From Muscardinus avellanarius (lineage: Eukaryota; Chordata; Mammalia; Rodentia; Gliridae), in NCBI GenBank assembly GCA_963383645.1, contig OY726559.1, forward strand, positions 115,362,441-115,426,440: a DNA stretch of 64,000 nucleotides, given 5' to 3'. Within the stretch, counting starts at the first letter, position 1; every line of letters begins with the position of its first letter. Positions 38,288 to 49,830 of the stretch are shown here, piece after piece. The notes under the pieces were generated by a model, which saw only the letters and a program-made list of their open reading frames with translations, was not told where the DNA came from and searched no databases. The translations under genes and the position numbers were made by a program.

Positions 38288-41083
38288 GGGTCTGAGGATG
38301 GAACTCAGGGGTATTTGATGTCCGAACTATACCCCCAGCCCTATTTTTTATTCTTTATTTTGAAACAGGGTCTCGCTAAGTTGCAAGGGCCTCATTAAGT
38401 AGCTGAGGCTGTCCGCGAACCGCGATCCTCTGGTCTCGGCCTCCCGAATGCTGGGATTACAAGTGTGCGCCACTACGCCCGGCAAAATAAATATTTTTAA
38501 AAATAGGGCTAGGGGTATAACTCGAAGGTCAGAATGCCTCCGGGTTCCATCCCAGTACAAGAAAAGAAGGAAAGAAAGAAGAATATGTAGATGGTCTTGG
38601 GTTTTTTTGCCTGGCTGTGTGTGTGCACGCATGTGTGCGTGCATGAATGTGCGTGTATAACAAGGCAGGCAAAGAGGCTGTGTTTGTGCAAGTGGGAGTG
38701 TGTGACTGGGAGCTGTGCTCTCATTAAACTATTTTACCTCTGAGCTACAGCCCCAGCCCTTTTTATTTTGAAACACAATCTTGCAAGTTGCTCAGGGTGG
38801 CCTTGAACCTGTGATCCTCCTGTCTCAGCCTCCCAAGTACTGGAATGACAGGCATGTGCCACCATGCCTGGCTTATATTCCTCACTTCTAAAGATCTGTC
38901 CTGGCCAGGCGTGGTGGCGCACACTTGTAATCCCGGCATTTGGGAGGCTGAGACGGAGGATCGCGGTTCACAGCCAGCCTCCGCTACTTAGTGAGGCCCT
39001 TTGCAACTCAGTGAGACCCTGTTTCAAAATAAAGAATACAAAATTGGGCTGGGGGTGTTGCTCAGAGGTAGAATGCCCCTGGGTTCCATCCCCAGTACTG
39101 CAAAAAAATTTAAAAAAAAAAATCAGCCATTTTAGCATCCCATGCCTTTATTTATGACTCATGAAAAGAAGCCACCACTTTCAAAATCTTAATATCTGGC
39201 TCCCCCCTGCCATTCGGACTTTATTCCTCAGTCACTTTTCTACCTCAATCAAGTTTATCCCACTGGGACTCTCTCTCTCTCTGTATGGAAATTGGACCCA
39301 AGAGCATTTTTACCTCTGAGCTACATCCTCAGCCCTGAGGCTGGCCTTGAACCTGCGATCCTGGGATTATAGGCATATGGCACTGTGCCCTGCTGACCTT
39401 CAGTGACTGACTCGTGGCTTTTTCGTCTTTCATCACCTCATTTCTCCTCCTCCTCAGATCAGGTTCTAAGATTCATTACTACCATCGCTCCCTCAACACC
39501 CTTGAGAGATTCTGTCTCTTTGTCCTTATTGTCTGGCAGAATCTCCACCCTGGTGGAATCCAACACTTGACCTACGCTGACTTGCTTATTACACCCACCC
39601 CCTATGCCTGCGCTTGTGTAGTGGGATATGCTTGGAGAAAAACACATAGCTATGTTGACTTGTCTCTAGAACCTTAACCACAGACTCCAAGGAGACCCTG
39701 GGCAATGCCTGGCAACCCTGTATTCCCTGGGTGATTCATCCACTAACATTTTTATTTTTATTTTTTTTGGTGGTACTGGGGGTGGAAGCCAGAGGCTTTC
39801 TACCTCTGGGCTAATCTTCCAGACCTATTTATTTATTTATTTATTTTTTTTTTTGTGGTACTGGGGGTAAAACCCAGGGGCTTTCTACCTCCGGGCTATA
39901 CTCCCAAACCTTTTTTAAAATATATATTTTATTTGGAAACAGGGTCTCACTAAATTGCTGAGAGCCTCACTAAGTAGCTGAGGCTGGCTTCGAACCTGTG
40001 CAATCCTCCTGTCTCAGCCTCCTAAGCACAGGGATTACAAGCGTGCGCCACCACGCCCAGCTAATCCACTAACTTTTTCTTTTTTTCTGTTTTGCAGTAC
40101 TGGGGATGGAACCCAGAGGCATTCTACTTCTGAGCTACAACCCCAGCCTGATTTTTTATTCTTTATTTTGAAACAGGGCCTCACCGAGTAGCTGAGGCGG
40201 GCCATGAAACTGCGATCCTCCTGTCTCAGCCTTCCTGTACTGGAATTACAAGTGTGTACCACCACGCCCGGCCACCTCTTGCAGATGATCATTTCATAAC
40301 TTTTTCTCTTGCTTTCAAGCCTCTTTCTCCCTGTTCCCCCTGACTGAGAAAATAAAAGCCATCAGGAAAAGTCCACCAGCTGGTCAGCACATATTCTGAC
40401 TTCTTTCCAATCCATATGAATGATCTGCCTCAGCCCCTCCACTGGAGCCCTGGATCCCATCCTCTCTCACCTCCTTAAAAGGCATGCCTCTTCAATGTCT
40501 TGTTCCCTCTCCTGCATTATCAAAACTGCCTTCTTTCGAGGGAGTGGTGGTGCACACTTGTAATTCCAGCATTTGGGAGACTGAGACAGGAGGATTGTAA
40601 TTTATGGACAGCCTCAGCTACTTAGTGAGGCTCTTTGCAACTCAGTGAGACCATGTTTCAAAATAAAGAATCAAAAATAGGACTGAGCCGGGCGTGTTGG
40701 CGCACGCTTGTCATCCCAGTATTCCGGAGGCTGAGACGGAGGATCGCGGTTCGTAGACAGCCTCAGTTACTTAGTGAGGCTCTTTACAACTCAGTGAGAC
40801 CTGTTTCAAAATAAAGAATAAAAAATGGGACTGGGGGTGTAGCTCCCACCACCACCACCAACAACAAAAAAGCACAACCACCACCAAAAGAAACTGCCTT
40901 CTCTATTGGATCTTAGATACTAGTTTTTTGTTCTGGGCAGTGGTGGGGATTGAACCCAGGACCTTCACATTCTAGACAAGCACTCTACCAAATTGAGCTA
41001 CATCTCCAGCTCTTCATTTTTTTTTCCCCCAGTACTGGTTGATGGAACCCGGGGGCATTCTATCTCTGAGCTACAACCCCAGC

Positions 41084-41123
<40 letters not shown>

Positions 41124-41724
41124 GTACTGGGGATTGAACCCAGGAGCATTCTACCTCTGAGTTACACCCCCAGTCCTATTTTATTTTTTATTTTGAAACA
41201 TGGTCTCACTTAGTTGCAAAGGGTCTCCCTCACAAAGTAGATGATGCTGGCCGCAAAAGGCGATCCTCCTGTCTCAGCCTCCCGAATGCTGGGATTACAA
41301 GTGTGCACCACCACACCCAACTCCCAGTTGTCATTTTTTTTTTTTTTTCTTTATTTTGAAACAGAGTCTCACTGAGTTACAAAGGACCTCACTAAGTAGA
41401 TGAGCCTGACTGCAAACCGAGATCCTTTTGTCTCAGGCTCCCAAATGCTGAGATTTCAAACATGGGCCACCATGTCCGGCTTCCCTAACCCTTCTTAAAA
41501 TTCTATTTCAATTGCCCAGGCTAGCCGGGCATGGTGGCACATGCTTGTAATCCCAGGATGTGGGGAGGCTGAGACTGGAGGATTGTGGTTCGCGGACAGC
41601 CTCAGCTACTTAGTGAGGCCCTCTGCAACTTAGTGAGACCCTGTCTCAAAATAAAGAATAAAAAATAGGGCGGGGGGGTGTAGCTCAGAGGTCGAATGCC
41701 CCTGGGTTCCATTCCCAGACCCAC

Positions 41725-41763
<39 letters not shown>

Positions 41764-42671
41764 ATTGCCCAGGCTGGCCTCAAATTTGTGATCTTCCTGC
41801 TTCAGCCTCCCAAGTACTGGGATGACAAGCATGTGCCACCAAGCCTGGCTTCCTCTTTTCATTTTGAAACAGAATTTCACTAAGTAGCTGAGGCTGTCCT
41901 CAAACCTGTGGTCCTCCTATCTCAGCCTCCCAAGCACTGGGATCACAATCATGCGTCACCACGTCCAACTAACATTCAAGTTTTTGCCTGCGATTGTCTG
42001 GCAACTTCTCTTTTGAAATCGGCCTTACAGTATCCCTGGGTTTCACAGGCCCATGATGGAAGCCTATGTTCAGGGCTCCCTAGGAAACCAGATACCTCAT
42101 ATCTCTGCCATCCCCCTGATCACTGGCCCAACTGAATATCAAAGGAACAGCTCAAACTTTGAAGGAGGAGGATGTCCTGAGAGGGATCTGGGGGCTGCTG
42201 GAGTATTCCTGAGCAGATGCACACAGCTGGGGCAGGGGTTGCTGGTGACGCAGACTGTGTACATTCCGCCCCACATCTGTACTCCGTGATGCCGTGTTTG
42301 TCGCTTTTGACCAGCCACGGTGGGAGTATTTATACCGTGGTGGCCTTGGAGTTGGGACCCAGGCCGTGCCGTCCTGTGCCTGCGGCCTCTTCCTTTAGGA
42401 CAGGGACAGGGGCTAGTGCTCTCGGAGGCAAGGGCCCTCGGAGAGGGGTCGCTGGCCATTTTTTCTCTCTTCGGGCTCCAGAGCCCAGGTGCCAAGCCTG
42501 CCCTTCTCTCTGTGCCTCGCTCAACAGGACGTGGGCGACCTGGACGAGAAGATGAAGAGCTTGGATGTGAACCAGGACTCCGAGCTCAAGTTCAGTGAGT
42601 ACTGGAGACTGATTGGGGAGCTGGCCAAGGAGATCCGGAAGGAGAAGGCCCTGGAGATCCGGAAGAAGTGA
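37865..42671 (+). CDS. S100A13: S100A13, complete coding region
   Basis: Copper- and calcium-binding S100 protein that helps export FGF1 and IL-1alpha by the non-classical route. The ATG-containing exon starts at 37824 after an intron acceptor. Coding exons are 37865-38017 and 42528-42671 (153 and 144 nt) and give 98 aa, as in human. It begins MAAEPLTELEMAIETVV. The pseudo-EF-hand is FAGREGRKGSLSTNEFKEL and is followed by [10 protein letters not shown] at the exon end. The second EF loop, residues 64-75, is DVNQDSELKFSE, with Ser in place of Gly at loop position 6. The basic tail ends EKALEIRKK, the part tied to export. The 4.5-kb intron is mostly SINEs. Confidence 0.97.
38123..38575. mobile_element. 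Nested SINE pair in the S100A13 intron
   Basis: A plus copy (38123-38257 plus 38484-38575) is split by a minus copy at about 38258-38483 with a 29-base T-run. Confidence 0.7.
38725..39395. mobile_element. SINEs in the S100A13 intron
   Basis: A minus copy at about 38725-38873, a plus copy at 38903-39105 and a diverged minus copy at about 39280-39395. Confidence 0.7.
39400..39745. other. S100A13: Short unique part of the S100A13 intron
   Basis: No exon, RNA gene or young SINE is recognised. Confidence 0.4.
39750..40273 (-). mobile_element. Minus-orientation SINEs, one split
   Basis: An ID part at 39757-39835 is followed by copies at about 39853-40062 and 40078-40273. Confidence 0.7.
40274..40534. 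other. S100A13: Short unique part of the S100A13 intron
   Basis: No recognisable feature. Confidence 0.4.
40535..41970. mobile_element. Dense SINE block in the S100A13 intron
   Basis: Plus copies at 40535-40682 and 40685-40860, an old minus ID piece at 40925-41015, minus copies at 41022-41085, 41088-41324 and 41330-41482, a plus copy at 41523-41725, and minus pieces at 41765-41850 and 41851-41970. Confidence 0.7.
41725..41764. repeat. (AAAT)n microsatellite
   Basis: Ten AAAT units sit between a plus SINE tail and a minus SINE piece. Confidence 0.9.
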
Positions 42672-42731
42672 AGGCTGCTGCTGGGGATGGGTGGGCGGGC
42701 AGGCCCAGGAGACCCACTGGTCCCACCCCCA

Positions 42732-42737
42732 AATAAA
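42732..42737 (+). promoter_or_regulatory. S100A13: S100A13 polyadenylation signal (AATAAA)
   Basis: AATAAA lies 61 bases after the S100A13 stop codon. A minus-orientation SINE with a T-rich start begins about 30 bases later, so its poly-T may have become part of the downstream element. Confidence 0.85.
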
Positions 42738-42769
42738 GCTTCCCCCTTAAAACACAGATCTTTCTTTAC

Positions 42770-43598
42770 TTTTTTTTTTTTTTTTTTTGCGGTACTGGGG
42801 ATGGAACTCAGGGGCATTCTACCTCTGAGCTACACCCCCAACCTTATTTTTTTATTCTTTATTTTAAAACAAAAATAAAGCCTCACTGAGTTACAAGGGC
42901 CTCACCAAGTAGCTGAGTCTATCCTCGAACTGTGATCCTCCTGTCTCAGCCTCCCAAATGCTGGGATTACAAGTGTGCACCACCATACCCAGCTTCGTTT
43001 TATCTTTTCTTTCTATCTTTCTTTCTTTCTTTTTTCCCTTCCTTCCTTCCTTCCTCCCTTCCTTCCTTCCTTCCTTCCTTTCTACCTTTTTTTGCAGTAC
43101 TGGGGATGGAACCTAGGGACATTCTACCTCTGATCTACACCCTCAATGCTATTTTTAAAAATTCTTTATTTTTGTGGTACTGGGGATGGAACGCAGGGGC
43201 TTTCTACCTCTGGGCTACACACCCAGACCTAATATATTTTTTTGGAAACAGGGTCTCACTGAGTTACTGACAACCTCACTAAGTAGATGAGGCTGGCTTC
43301 GAACCTGCATGATCCTCCTGTCTCAGCCTTCCAAGTACTGGGATTATAAGCATTCACCATCATGCCTAGCTTATATTCTTTATTGATTTATTTAATTTTT
43401 TTTTTTTGCAGTACTGGGGATGGAACCCAGGGACATTTTACTATACCCCCAGCCCTATTTTTTATTTTTTATTTTGAAACAGGGTCTCACTGAGTTGTAA
43501 AGGTCCTCACTAAGTAGGTGAGGCTGTCTGAGAACCCCAATCCTCCTGTCTCAGCTTCCCAAGCACTGGGATTACCAGCATGCAACACCATGCCTGGC
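42770..43598 (-). mobile_element. Minus-orientation SINEs downstream of S100A13
   Basis: Copies at about 42770-42995, 43083-43160 (ID part), 43161-43372 (GGGGCTTTCTACC type) and 43390-43598. Confidence 0.75.
43008..43082. repeat. (CTTT)n(CCTT)n pyrimidine tract
   Basis: About 75 bases of pure or nearly pure pyrimidine on the plus strand, expanded at a SINE tail. Confidence 0.9.
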
Positions 43599-43717
43599 GA
43601 AACAGATGTTTCTTACTGGTGTTGGGACTGATTCCTTCCCATCCTGATTTCTTTTCTGGAAATCAGGGCCTGGGGAAATTCTGCTCTGACCTGAGGGCAT
43701 ATCTGAAAATTATGAAC

Positions 43718-43811
43718 CCCTTGAAGACAGGGAATGTTGTTCATCTTCAAATATCCCACAGCATCTATGGAATGGGTGCTCAATGAAGAAGTGGTTGATG
43801 AATGAATATAT
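43718..43811 (+). mobile_element. L2 remnant
   Basis: CCCCTTGAAGACAGGGAATG through GGTGCTCAATGAAG to a TGAATGAATA end follows the L2 3' end pattern. Confidence 0.5.
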
Positions 43812-44085
43812 GAAGGTCACAGATATCTGGGGCAGGTACTTACCAGGTACCTCCTGGGGCTCAGTTGCTTGGTTGTGGCTTCCCATTTGGGCATTCACCT
43901 AGGGACACTACTTGGGTAATTTTTTACATCTGGTATTAAAGATAAGGAAATGAAGCCAGGTGTGGTGGTGCACGTGTAATCCCAGTACTTGGGAGGCTGA
44001 GACAGGAGGATCACAGGTTTAAGACCAGCCTTAGTAAGTTAGTGAGACTCTGGTCAACTTAAAGAGACTCTTAGAAACCTAGTGA

Positions 44086-45054
44086 TGAGGAGATAGAAAG
44101 GAAATAGGCAGATAGGGAAAAGGCCTCGGTAGAAAAAAGCTAATTTCCGGAATTCCCTGAGGGGCAACAAATGCAGGAAACTCCAAAGGCTCAGAAATAA
44201 GAAGGCCAGAGCTTCACAAAGCCATCCTGAATTTCCTGAGAGACAACAGATACCTGAAACTCCAAAGATTCAGAGATAAGAAGGTCAAAGATTCACAAAG
44301 TCATCCTGAGTTTTTCTAACCAACAAACCCACCGAACAAGTCTGGGAAGGAGACCCTTCAAAGAACTTGCAAATGTCCTATGCAAATTCTCCTTGGAATC
44401 TCAAAGTCACCCTAACCACAAACGGACTTGCAAGCGGTCAGGCATTGGCCAGTCAGATGGCAAAAGTGGGGCACTTTCCCACTCGGGACCCCCTCCCCCT
44501 TTGGGGAGCTGTTCTCTCTCTTGCAGGTCGTGTTGGCCCTGAGAGAAGGCAGAGTGCATCTGAGGGCACGTGGCTCGGGCGACTCTCGATTAGTGACCTG
44601 AAGGCCTCTGCTGGACATCATGGCTGACCAGGCCCCTAGGGGTGACCTGCACCTCTTTTCTGGCAGATCGCCTGGACTCTGGGAGAAAGTAGTTTGCAAC
44701 TGATGGGCACTTGGCTCGGGGGACACTCAGGTAGTGACCCTGAAGGCAGCTACTGGACCCCTATGGGGTGTTCGGCCACTTTTCTCTATTCCCTTCTGGC
44801 AGATCGTGCGGACTCCAGAAGAAAGCAGCCTGCACCTGAAGGCAATTCGGCTTGGGCTACTCTCAAGTATTGTCCTGAAGGCAGCTGCTGTACCCAGAGT
44901 TCCAGTCCCCTTGGGGGTGTTCAGCCACCCTTGCCCCATTCCCTGCTGCTTCCAGTAAACCTTTTACTCCCCTTCCTGAGGTCTGTGGGTGTCATTCTTC
45001 GCTCTCTGTAGACAAGAACTCGCCGGAGTTTTCTCTCAAGAAACCCCCGTTTCA
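44086..45054 (+). mobile_element. Solo LTR of an endogenous retrovirus (class I-like)
   Basis: A 969-bp unit starts TG and ends CA and is bounded by the 4-bp direct repeat GTGA (44082-44085 and 45055-45058). A 4-bp target duplication suits gammaretrovirus-like elements. It splits a plus-strand B1-dID SINE; joining the flanks restores normal SINE sequence. Inside are a 79-bp tandem duplication at 44151-44308 (enhancer-like) and three diverged units of roughly 110-150 bp between about 44505 and 44935, each carrying a TGGCAGATCG-like start and a CTGAAGGC motif. A possible variant polyadenylation signal (AGTAAA) lies at about 44955. No gag, pol or env sequence is present. Family name not assigned. 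Confidence 0.8.
44151..44308 (+). repeat. 79-bp tandem duplication inside the LTR
   Basis: Unit 1 (44151-44229) and unit 2 (44230-44308) both run from an AATT(T/C)CCTGAG-like start through AACTCCAAAG and AGATAAGAAGG-like blocks to a CATCCTGA end. They differ at scattered positions, so the duplication is old. Its place in the front third of the LTR fits a U3 enhancer repeat. Confidence 0.75.
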
Positions 45055-45065
45055 GTGAGACCCTG

Positions 45066-45233
45066 ATTTTTGTTTTTGTTGTACTAGGGATTGAACCCAG
45101 AAGCATTCTGCCTTTGAGCTATACCCCCAGCCTGATTTTATTTCTTATTTGGAAACAGGGTCTCTTGCTAAGCCACTGAGAGTCTACTACTTCTTGAGGC
45201 TGTCCTTCAACCTTCAGTCATCCTGTCTCAGCT
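45066..45233 (-). mobile_element. SINE inserted exactly beside the solo LTR
   Basis: A minus-orientation B1-dID copy lies between GTGAGACCCTG (45055-45065) and GTGAGATCCTG (45234-45244), an 11-bp target duplication with one mismatch. The duplication includes the LTR's own GTGA. The older host SINE resumes after it and ends in an A-run near 45359. Confidence 0.75.
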
Positions 45234-45382
45234 GTGAGATCCTGTTTTAAGACAATAACAAAAGAAATAACAAAAGGTTTGAGGTCCTCGCTCAGAGGCA
45301 GAAGGTCCTTGGGTTTAATACCAAATACCAAATACCAAAAAAAAAAAAAAAAAAAAAAGAGCGAGAAAGAGAGAGGAAATGG

Positions 45383-45406
45383 ATGTGTGTGTGTGTGTGT
45401 GTGTGT
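45383..45406. repeat. (GT)n microsatellite
   Basis: Twelve GT units follow a GA-rich run at the end of the split SINE. Confidence 0.85.
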
Positions 45407-45414
45407 TACTGTGG

Positions 45415-45905
45415 TACTGGGAATTGAGCCCAGGAACATTCTACCTTCAAGCTATATCCTAAGCCCTATTTTATTTTTATTTTTATTTTTGAAACAGGCG
45501 TGGTGGTGCACACATAATCCCAGCATTTGGAAGGCTGAGACTGGAGGATCAGGGGTTTGGTTCGCAGACAGCCTCAGCTACTTAGAGATGTACTTTGCAA
45601 CTCAATGAGACCCTATTTCAAAATAAAGAATAGCCGGGCATGGTGGCTCGCGCTTGTAGCTTGTAATCCCCCCCCCCCTGCACTTTGGAGGCAGAGACAG
45701 GAGGATCACGCAGGTTCGAAGCCAGCTGTGCTGGCTTCAGAGGCCCTGTTTCCAAAAATAAAAAATAGGTCTGGGAGTGTAGTCCGGAGGTAGAAGGGCT
45801 TCCAGGAACCCCAGTACCACCACCAAAAAAAAAAAAAAGAATAAAAATATAGGGCTGGGGGTGTAGCTCAGAGGTAGAATGCCCCTGGGTTCCATCCCCA
45901 GTACC

Positions 45906-45976
<71 letters not shown>

Positions 45977-47566
45977 GAAGAAAGAAAGAAGAGCCGAGAT
46001 GCTGGCCATGGTGGCGCACACTTGTAATCCCAGCCCCTTTGGGAGGCTGAGACAGGAGGGTTGCAGTTTGCGGCCAGCCTTAGCTACTTAGTGAGGCCCT
46101 CTGCAACTCAGTGAGACCCTGTTTCAAAATACAGAATAAAAAATAGGGCTGGGGAGCCGGGCGTGGTGGCACACGCTTGTAATCCCAGCATTTGGGAGGC
46201 TGAGACCTGGAGGATCACGGTTCGCGGACAGCCTCAGCTACTTAGGCCCTCTGCAACTCAGTGAGACCCGGTTTCAAAATAAAGAATAAAAAGTAGGGCA
46301 GGGGGTGTAGCTCGGAGGCCAAATGCCCCTGGGTTCCATCCCCAAACCCGCAAAAAAAAAAAAAAAAAAGAAAAAATAGGGCTGGGGGTGTAGCTCAGAG
46401 GTAGAATGCCCCTGAGTTCCATCCCCAGACCCGCAAAAAAAAAAAAAAAAAAAAAAAAGGAAAAAAAAGAAACAGGGTCTCACTAGGTTAACGAGAGTCT
46501 CACTACTTGCTGAGGCTGTCCTTGAACTTGCAATATTCCTGTCTCAGCCTCCCAAATACTAGGATTATAGGTGTGCACCACCATGCCTGACTAGGAAAAA
46601 ATTTTTTTTTTTGGTACTGGAGATAGAATACCCCTGGATTCTATCTCCAAGCTATACCCCTAGTCCTATTTCTTATTCTTTATGTAATTTTTTAATTAAT
46701 TAATTTTTGCAGTACTAGGGATGGAACTTATACCCCCGAGCTACACCCCCCAGCCTTATTTTTTTTTTTTAATTCTTTAGTTTGAAATAGGATCTCACTG
46801 AGTTGCAAAGGGCCTCACTAAATAGCTGAGGTTGTCTCGAACATCTTCTGTCTCAGCCTCTCAAATCCTGGGATTACAAACATATGCCACCATGCCTTTC
46901 TTTCTTTCTTTCTTTCTTTTTCTTTTTGGTGGTACTGGGACAGGAACCCAGGGGCTTTTCTACCTCCGGGCCATACTCCCAGACTTATTTTATACTTTAT
47001 TTGGAAACAGGGTCACTAAGTTGCTGAGAGCCTCACTGAGTAGCAGAGGCTGGCTTCGAACCTGTGCGATCCTCCTGTCTCAGCCTCCAAGTATTGGAAT
47101 TCAAGCTTGCACCTCCTCAACTGGCTGGAAATGGATTATTTTTTTCTTTTTGGGATACTGGTGATGGAACCCAGAAGCATTCTACCTCTGAGCTACACCC
47201 CCAGCCCTATTTTATAGTCTTTATTTTGAAACAGGGTCTAACTGAGTTGCAAAGGACCTCACTAAGTAGCTGAGGCTGTCCGAGAACCACGATGCTCCTG
47301 TCTCAGCCTCCCAAGGGCGGGGATTACAAGCCTGCACCACCATGTCTGGCTGGAAATGGATTTTTTTTCTTTTTTTTTTTTTGGTGGTACTGGGGGTAGA
47401 ACCCAGAGGCTTTCTACCTCCGGGCTATACTCCCAGACCTTTTTTATATTTTATTTGGAAACAGGGTCTCACTAAGTAGCTGAGGCTGGCTTCGAACCCG
47501 TGCGATCCTCCTATCTCAGCCCTCCAAGCGCAGGGATTACAAGCGTGTGCTGCCACCATGCCCGGC
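45415..47566. mobile_element. Two-kilobase SINE-saturated block
   Basis: Plus copies at about 45486-45640, 45631-45830 (lost-B-box subfamily), 45838-45905, 46002-46152 and 46153-46445. Minus copies at 46460-46590, 46608-46680, 46700-46893, 46925-47115, 47139-47350 and 47373-47566. Almost no unique sequence remains between them. Confidence 0.75.
45905..45990. repeat. (GAAA)n microsatellite
   Basis: About twenty GAAA units with one GGAA interruption at a SINE tail. Confidence 0.9.
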
Positions 47567-48698
47567 TAAATGGATTTTTAAAGAGGGTAATTAACAAGAA
47601 AAAGAGTGGCTGGAACTGGGTAGAAATTCTCGAGCCTCTGATTTAGGAGAGTCCTGACTTAAAGAAGCTGAGTGCCAGGTGGAGAGAGGAGGCCCCTGTG
47701 ATGTGTTCTTGGGAGCACTAGACCCTCCTCCCAGCCCTCCCTTCAAGGCAGGTATGAAGCAGGAGGAGGGACTGTGGAAGCTGTGTTCCAGGGCTGGCCC
47801 TGCGATGCAGGAAGCAGAACCCCTTGGGGGCAGCAGCACCTAGTCATTATGGGCTTGAGACGCCTGTGGTTCGCTTCACCTGCCACTAGAGAGAGCAGGG
47901 GCGGGCCGGCCGACTCCTGGGGCTGGCGCTGCAGGTCAGCCAACTCGGACGTGCTCCCTATCCTACTCCACGGAAGGGTCCCTAATGGACACCGCCTACC
48001 TACGACTGGGACTCTGAGGGGCCATGGCAAAGACATTCCAGAGGGGCTTCCACAAGGGGGGCTCTTGGTAAGAGATGCTCTGGGGGAACCCCTGGCCTGG
48101 GATTCTTAGGAGGGAGTCCAGGCTGGGGCACACCCAGAGCAGAGCAGCTGTCAGCTGGAGAGAGGGGCCCCTAGACAGAAGCCCTTCCCAGGACCTTCCG
48201 GGAGACCCTTGTGGAAGGGCCTCTCCACTTACAGAGGGTCTCTGACGGAGAGCAGAAAATACAGGGAATCGCTGGAAGGTGTCACAGGGAGAGGTGCTGG
48301 GATGAAGCCCAGGAAGATGGGTTGTGGGCACCGTTCTGTCCTGGCCCTGACCCATGCTGACCCGCTGCCTGATCTCCCTCTTTCTTCCTGTGGCTTTAGG
48401 TGTGGGGGTGGGCACTTGGGTTGGGCTCAGTCCTAGGCTCCCTGGAGTGACATCCTGGGTGCTGAGTTGGAAGGTGGGTGTTGCTATGCAGCTGGTGGGT
48501 TCGGGAAGGCAGGGGATTCCGGAGGGAAGGAGAGGCCTTTAGCTGCCCGGTAACTCACCTGGGCTCTGCACAGGTATACTCTGAGCTGCCCAGGGGAGCT
48601 GACTGGAAGTCAGGTCAACACCTAGTGTGGCTCCTGCTCCCAGGCTGCCTTTCTCTGACCCGGCCCTAATTGAGAAGGGGCGGGGGGGGGGAAGGGGG
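47567..48698. other. Unique intergenic sequence between S100A13 and S100A14
   Basis: 1.1 kb without a young SINE. Open frames of up to 139 aa occur on both strands but show no known motif. Confidence 0.5.
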
Positions 48699-49830
48699 GG
48701 CTTGGACGGCACACCCCTACAATCCCAGTACTTGGGAAGCCAACACCGTAGTCTCCCAGGTTGGAGGCCAGCCTCAGCACTTTAGTGAAACTCTCAGCAA
48801 CTTAGCAAGACCCTGTTTCAAAATTAAAATAAATAAATAAATAGGCCAGGGGTAGAGCTTGGAGACGGAATGCTCCTGGGTTCCATCTTCAGTACAAATA
48901 AATAAATAGTAGGAGAGACAGAGAGTGAGAGGGAGAAATCAAAAGTACAGAGACCAGCCTGGTGTGGCGGCGCATGCTTGTAATCCCAGCATTTGGGAGG
49001 CTGAGACAGGAGGACTGGGTTCTCAAACAGCATCGGCTACTTAGTGGGGCCCTCTGCAACTCAGTGAGACCAGTTTCAAAATAAAGAGTAAAAAATAGGA
49101 CTTGGGGTGTAGCTCGGAGGTAGAATGCCTCTGGGTTCCATCCCTAGTGCCACAAAGAAGAGTAGTCTCTACCAGATGGCATAGTGCGTAGTGGCGCATG
49201 CTTGTAATCCCAGCATTTGGGAGGCTAAGAGGATTGGGGTTCGTGGACAGCCTCAGCTACTTAGTGAGGTCTTTTGCAACTTAGTAAAACCTTGTTTCAA
49301 GATAAAGAATAAAAAAATAGCTGGGTGTGGTGGTGCATGCTTGTAATCCCTGCGCTTGGGAGGCAGAGACAGGAGGATCAGTGCAGGTTCAAAGCCAGCC
49401 ATGCTGGCTTAAGAGACCCTGTTTCCAAATGAAAAGTATAAAGTAGCTCTGGAAGTGTAGCCCGGAGGGGCTTCCAGGAACCCCAGTACCACCAAAAAAA
49501 TAAAAAATAAAAAAAATAAAAATAAAGCTGGGTGTGGTGGCACACACTTGTAATCCCAGCATTCAGGAGGCTGAGACCAGAGGATTGCGGTTCGTGGACA
49601 GCCTCAGCTACTTAGTGAGGCCCTCTGCAACTCAGTGAGACCCTGTTTCAAAATAAAGAATAAAAAATAGGGCAGGGGGTGTAGCTCAGAGGTCGAATGG
49701 CCCTGGGTTCCATTCCCAGACCTCTCCACACACACACAAAAGAATAAAACAATAGGGCTGGGGGTATAACTTGGAGGTCGAATGCCCCTGGGTTCCATCC
49801 CCAGTACCGCCAAAAAAAAAAAAAAAAAAG
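48699..49830 (+). mobile_element. Plus-orientation SINE cluster upstream of S100A14
   Basis: Copies at about 48699-48900, 48955-49157, 49180-49318, 49319-49490 (lost-B-box subfamily) and 49525-49735, plus an ID part at 49745-49830. Confidence 0.75.

Larger units (their letters stand above)
43952..45360 (+). mobile_element. Host B1-dID SINE split by an LTR and a second SINE
   Basis: The 5' half is at 43952-44085 and the 3' half at 45234-45360. It is in plus orientation and ends with a 20-base A-run. The two pieces read through as one SINE once the LTR and the inner SINE are removed. Confidence 0.7.

Noticed and set aside
41088..46000. Regularly repeated short units that could suggest a CRISPR-like or satellite array
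   Set aside because: Units are SINE copies in both orientations with varied spacing, plus simple microsatellites; there is no repeat-spacer pattern.
46384..46430. tRNA-like box sequences (TAGCTCAGAGGTAGAATGC with GAGTTCCATCC)
   Set aside because: These are the ID half of SINEs, repeated across the window; no intact cloverleaf with an acceptor stem is present.
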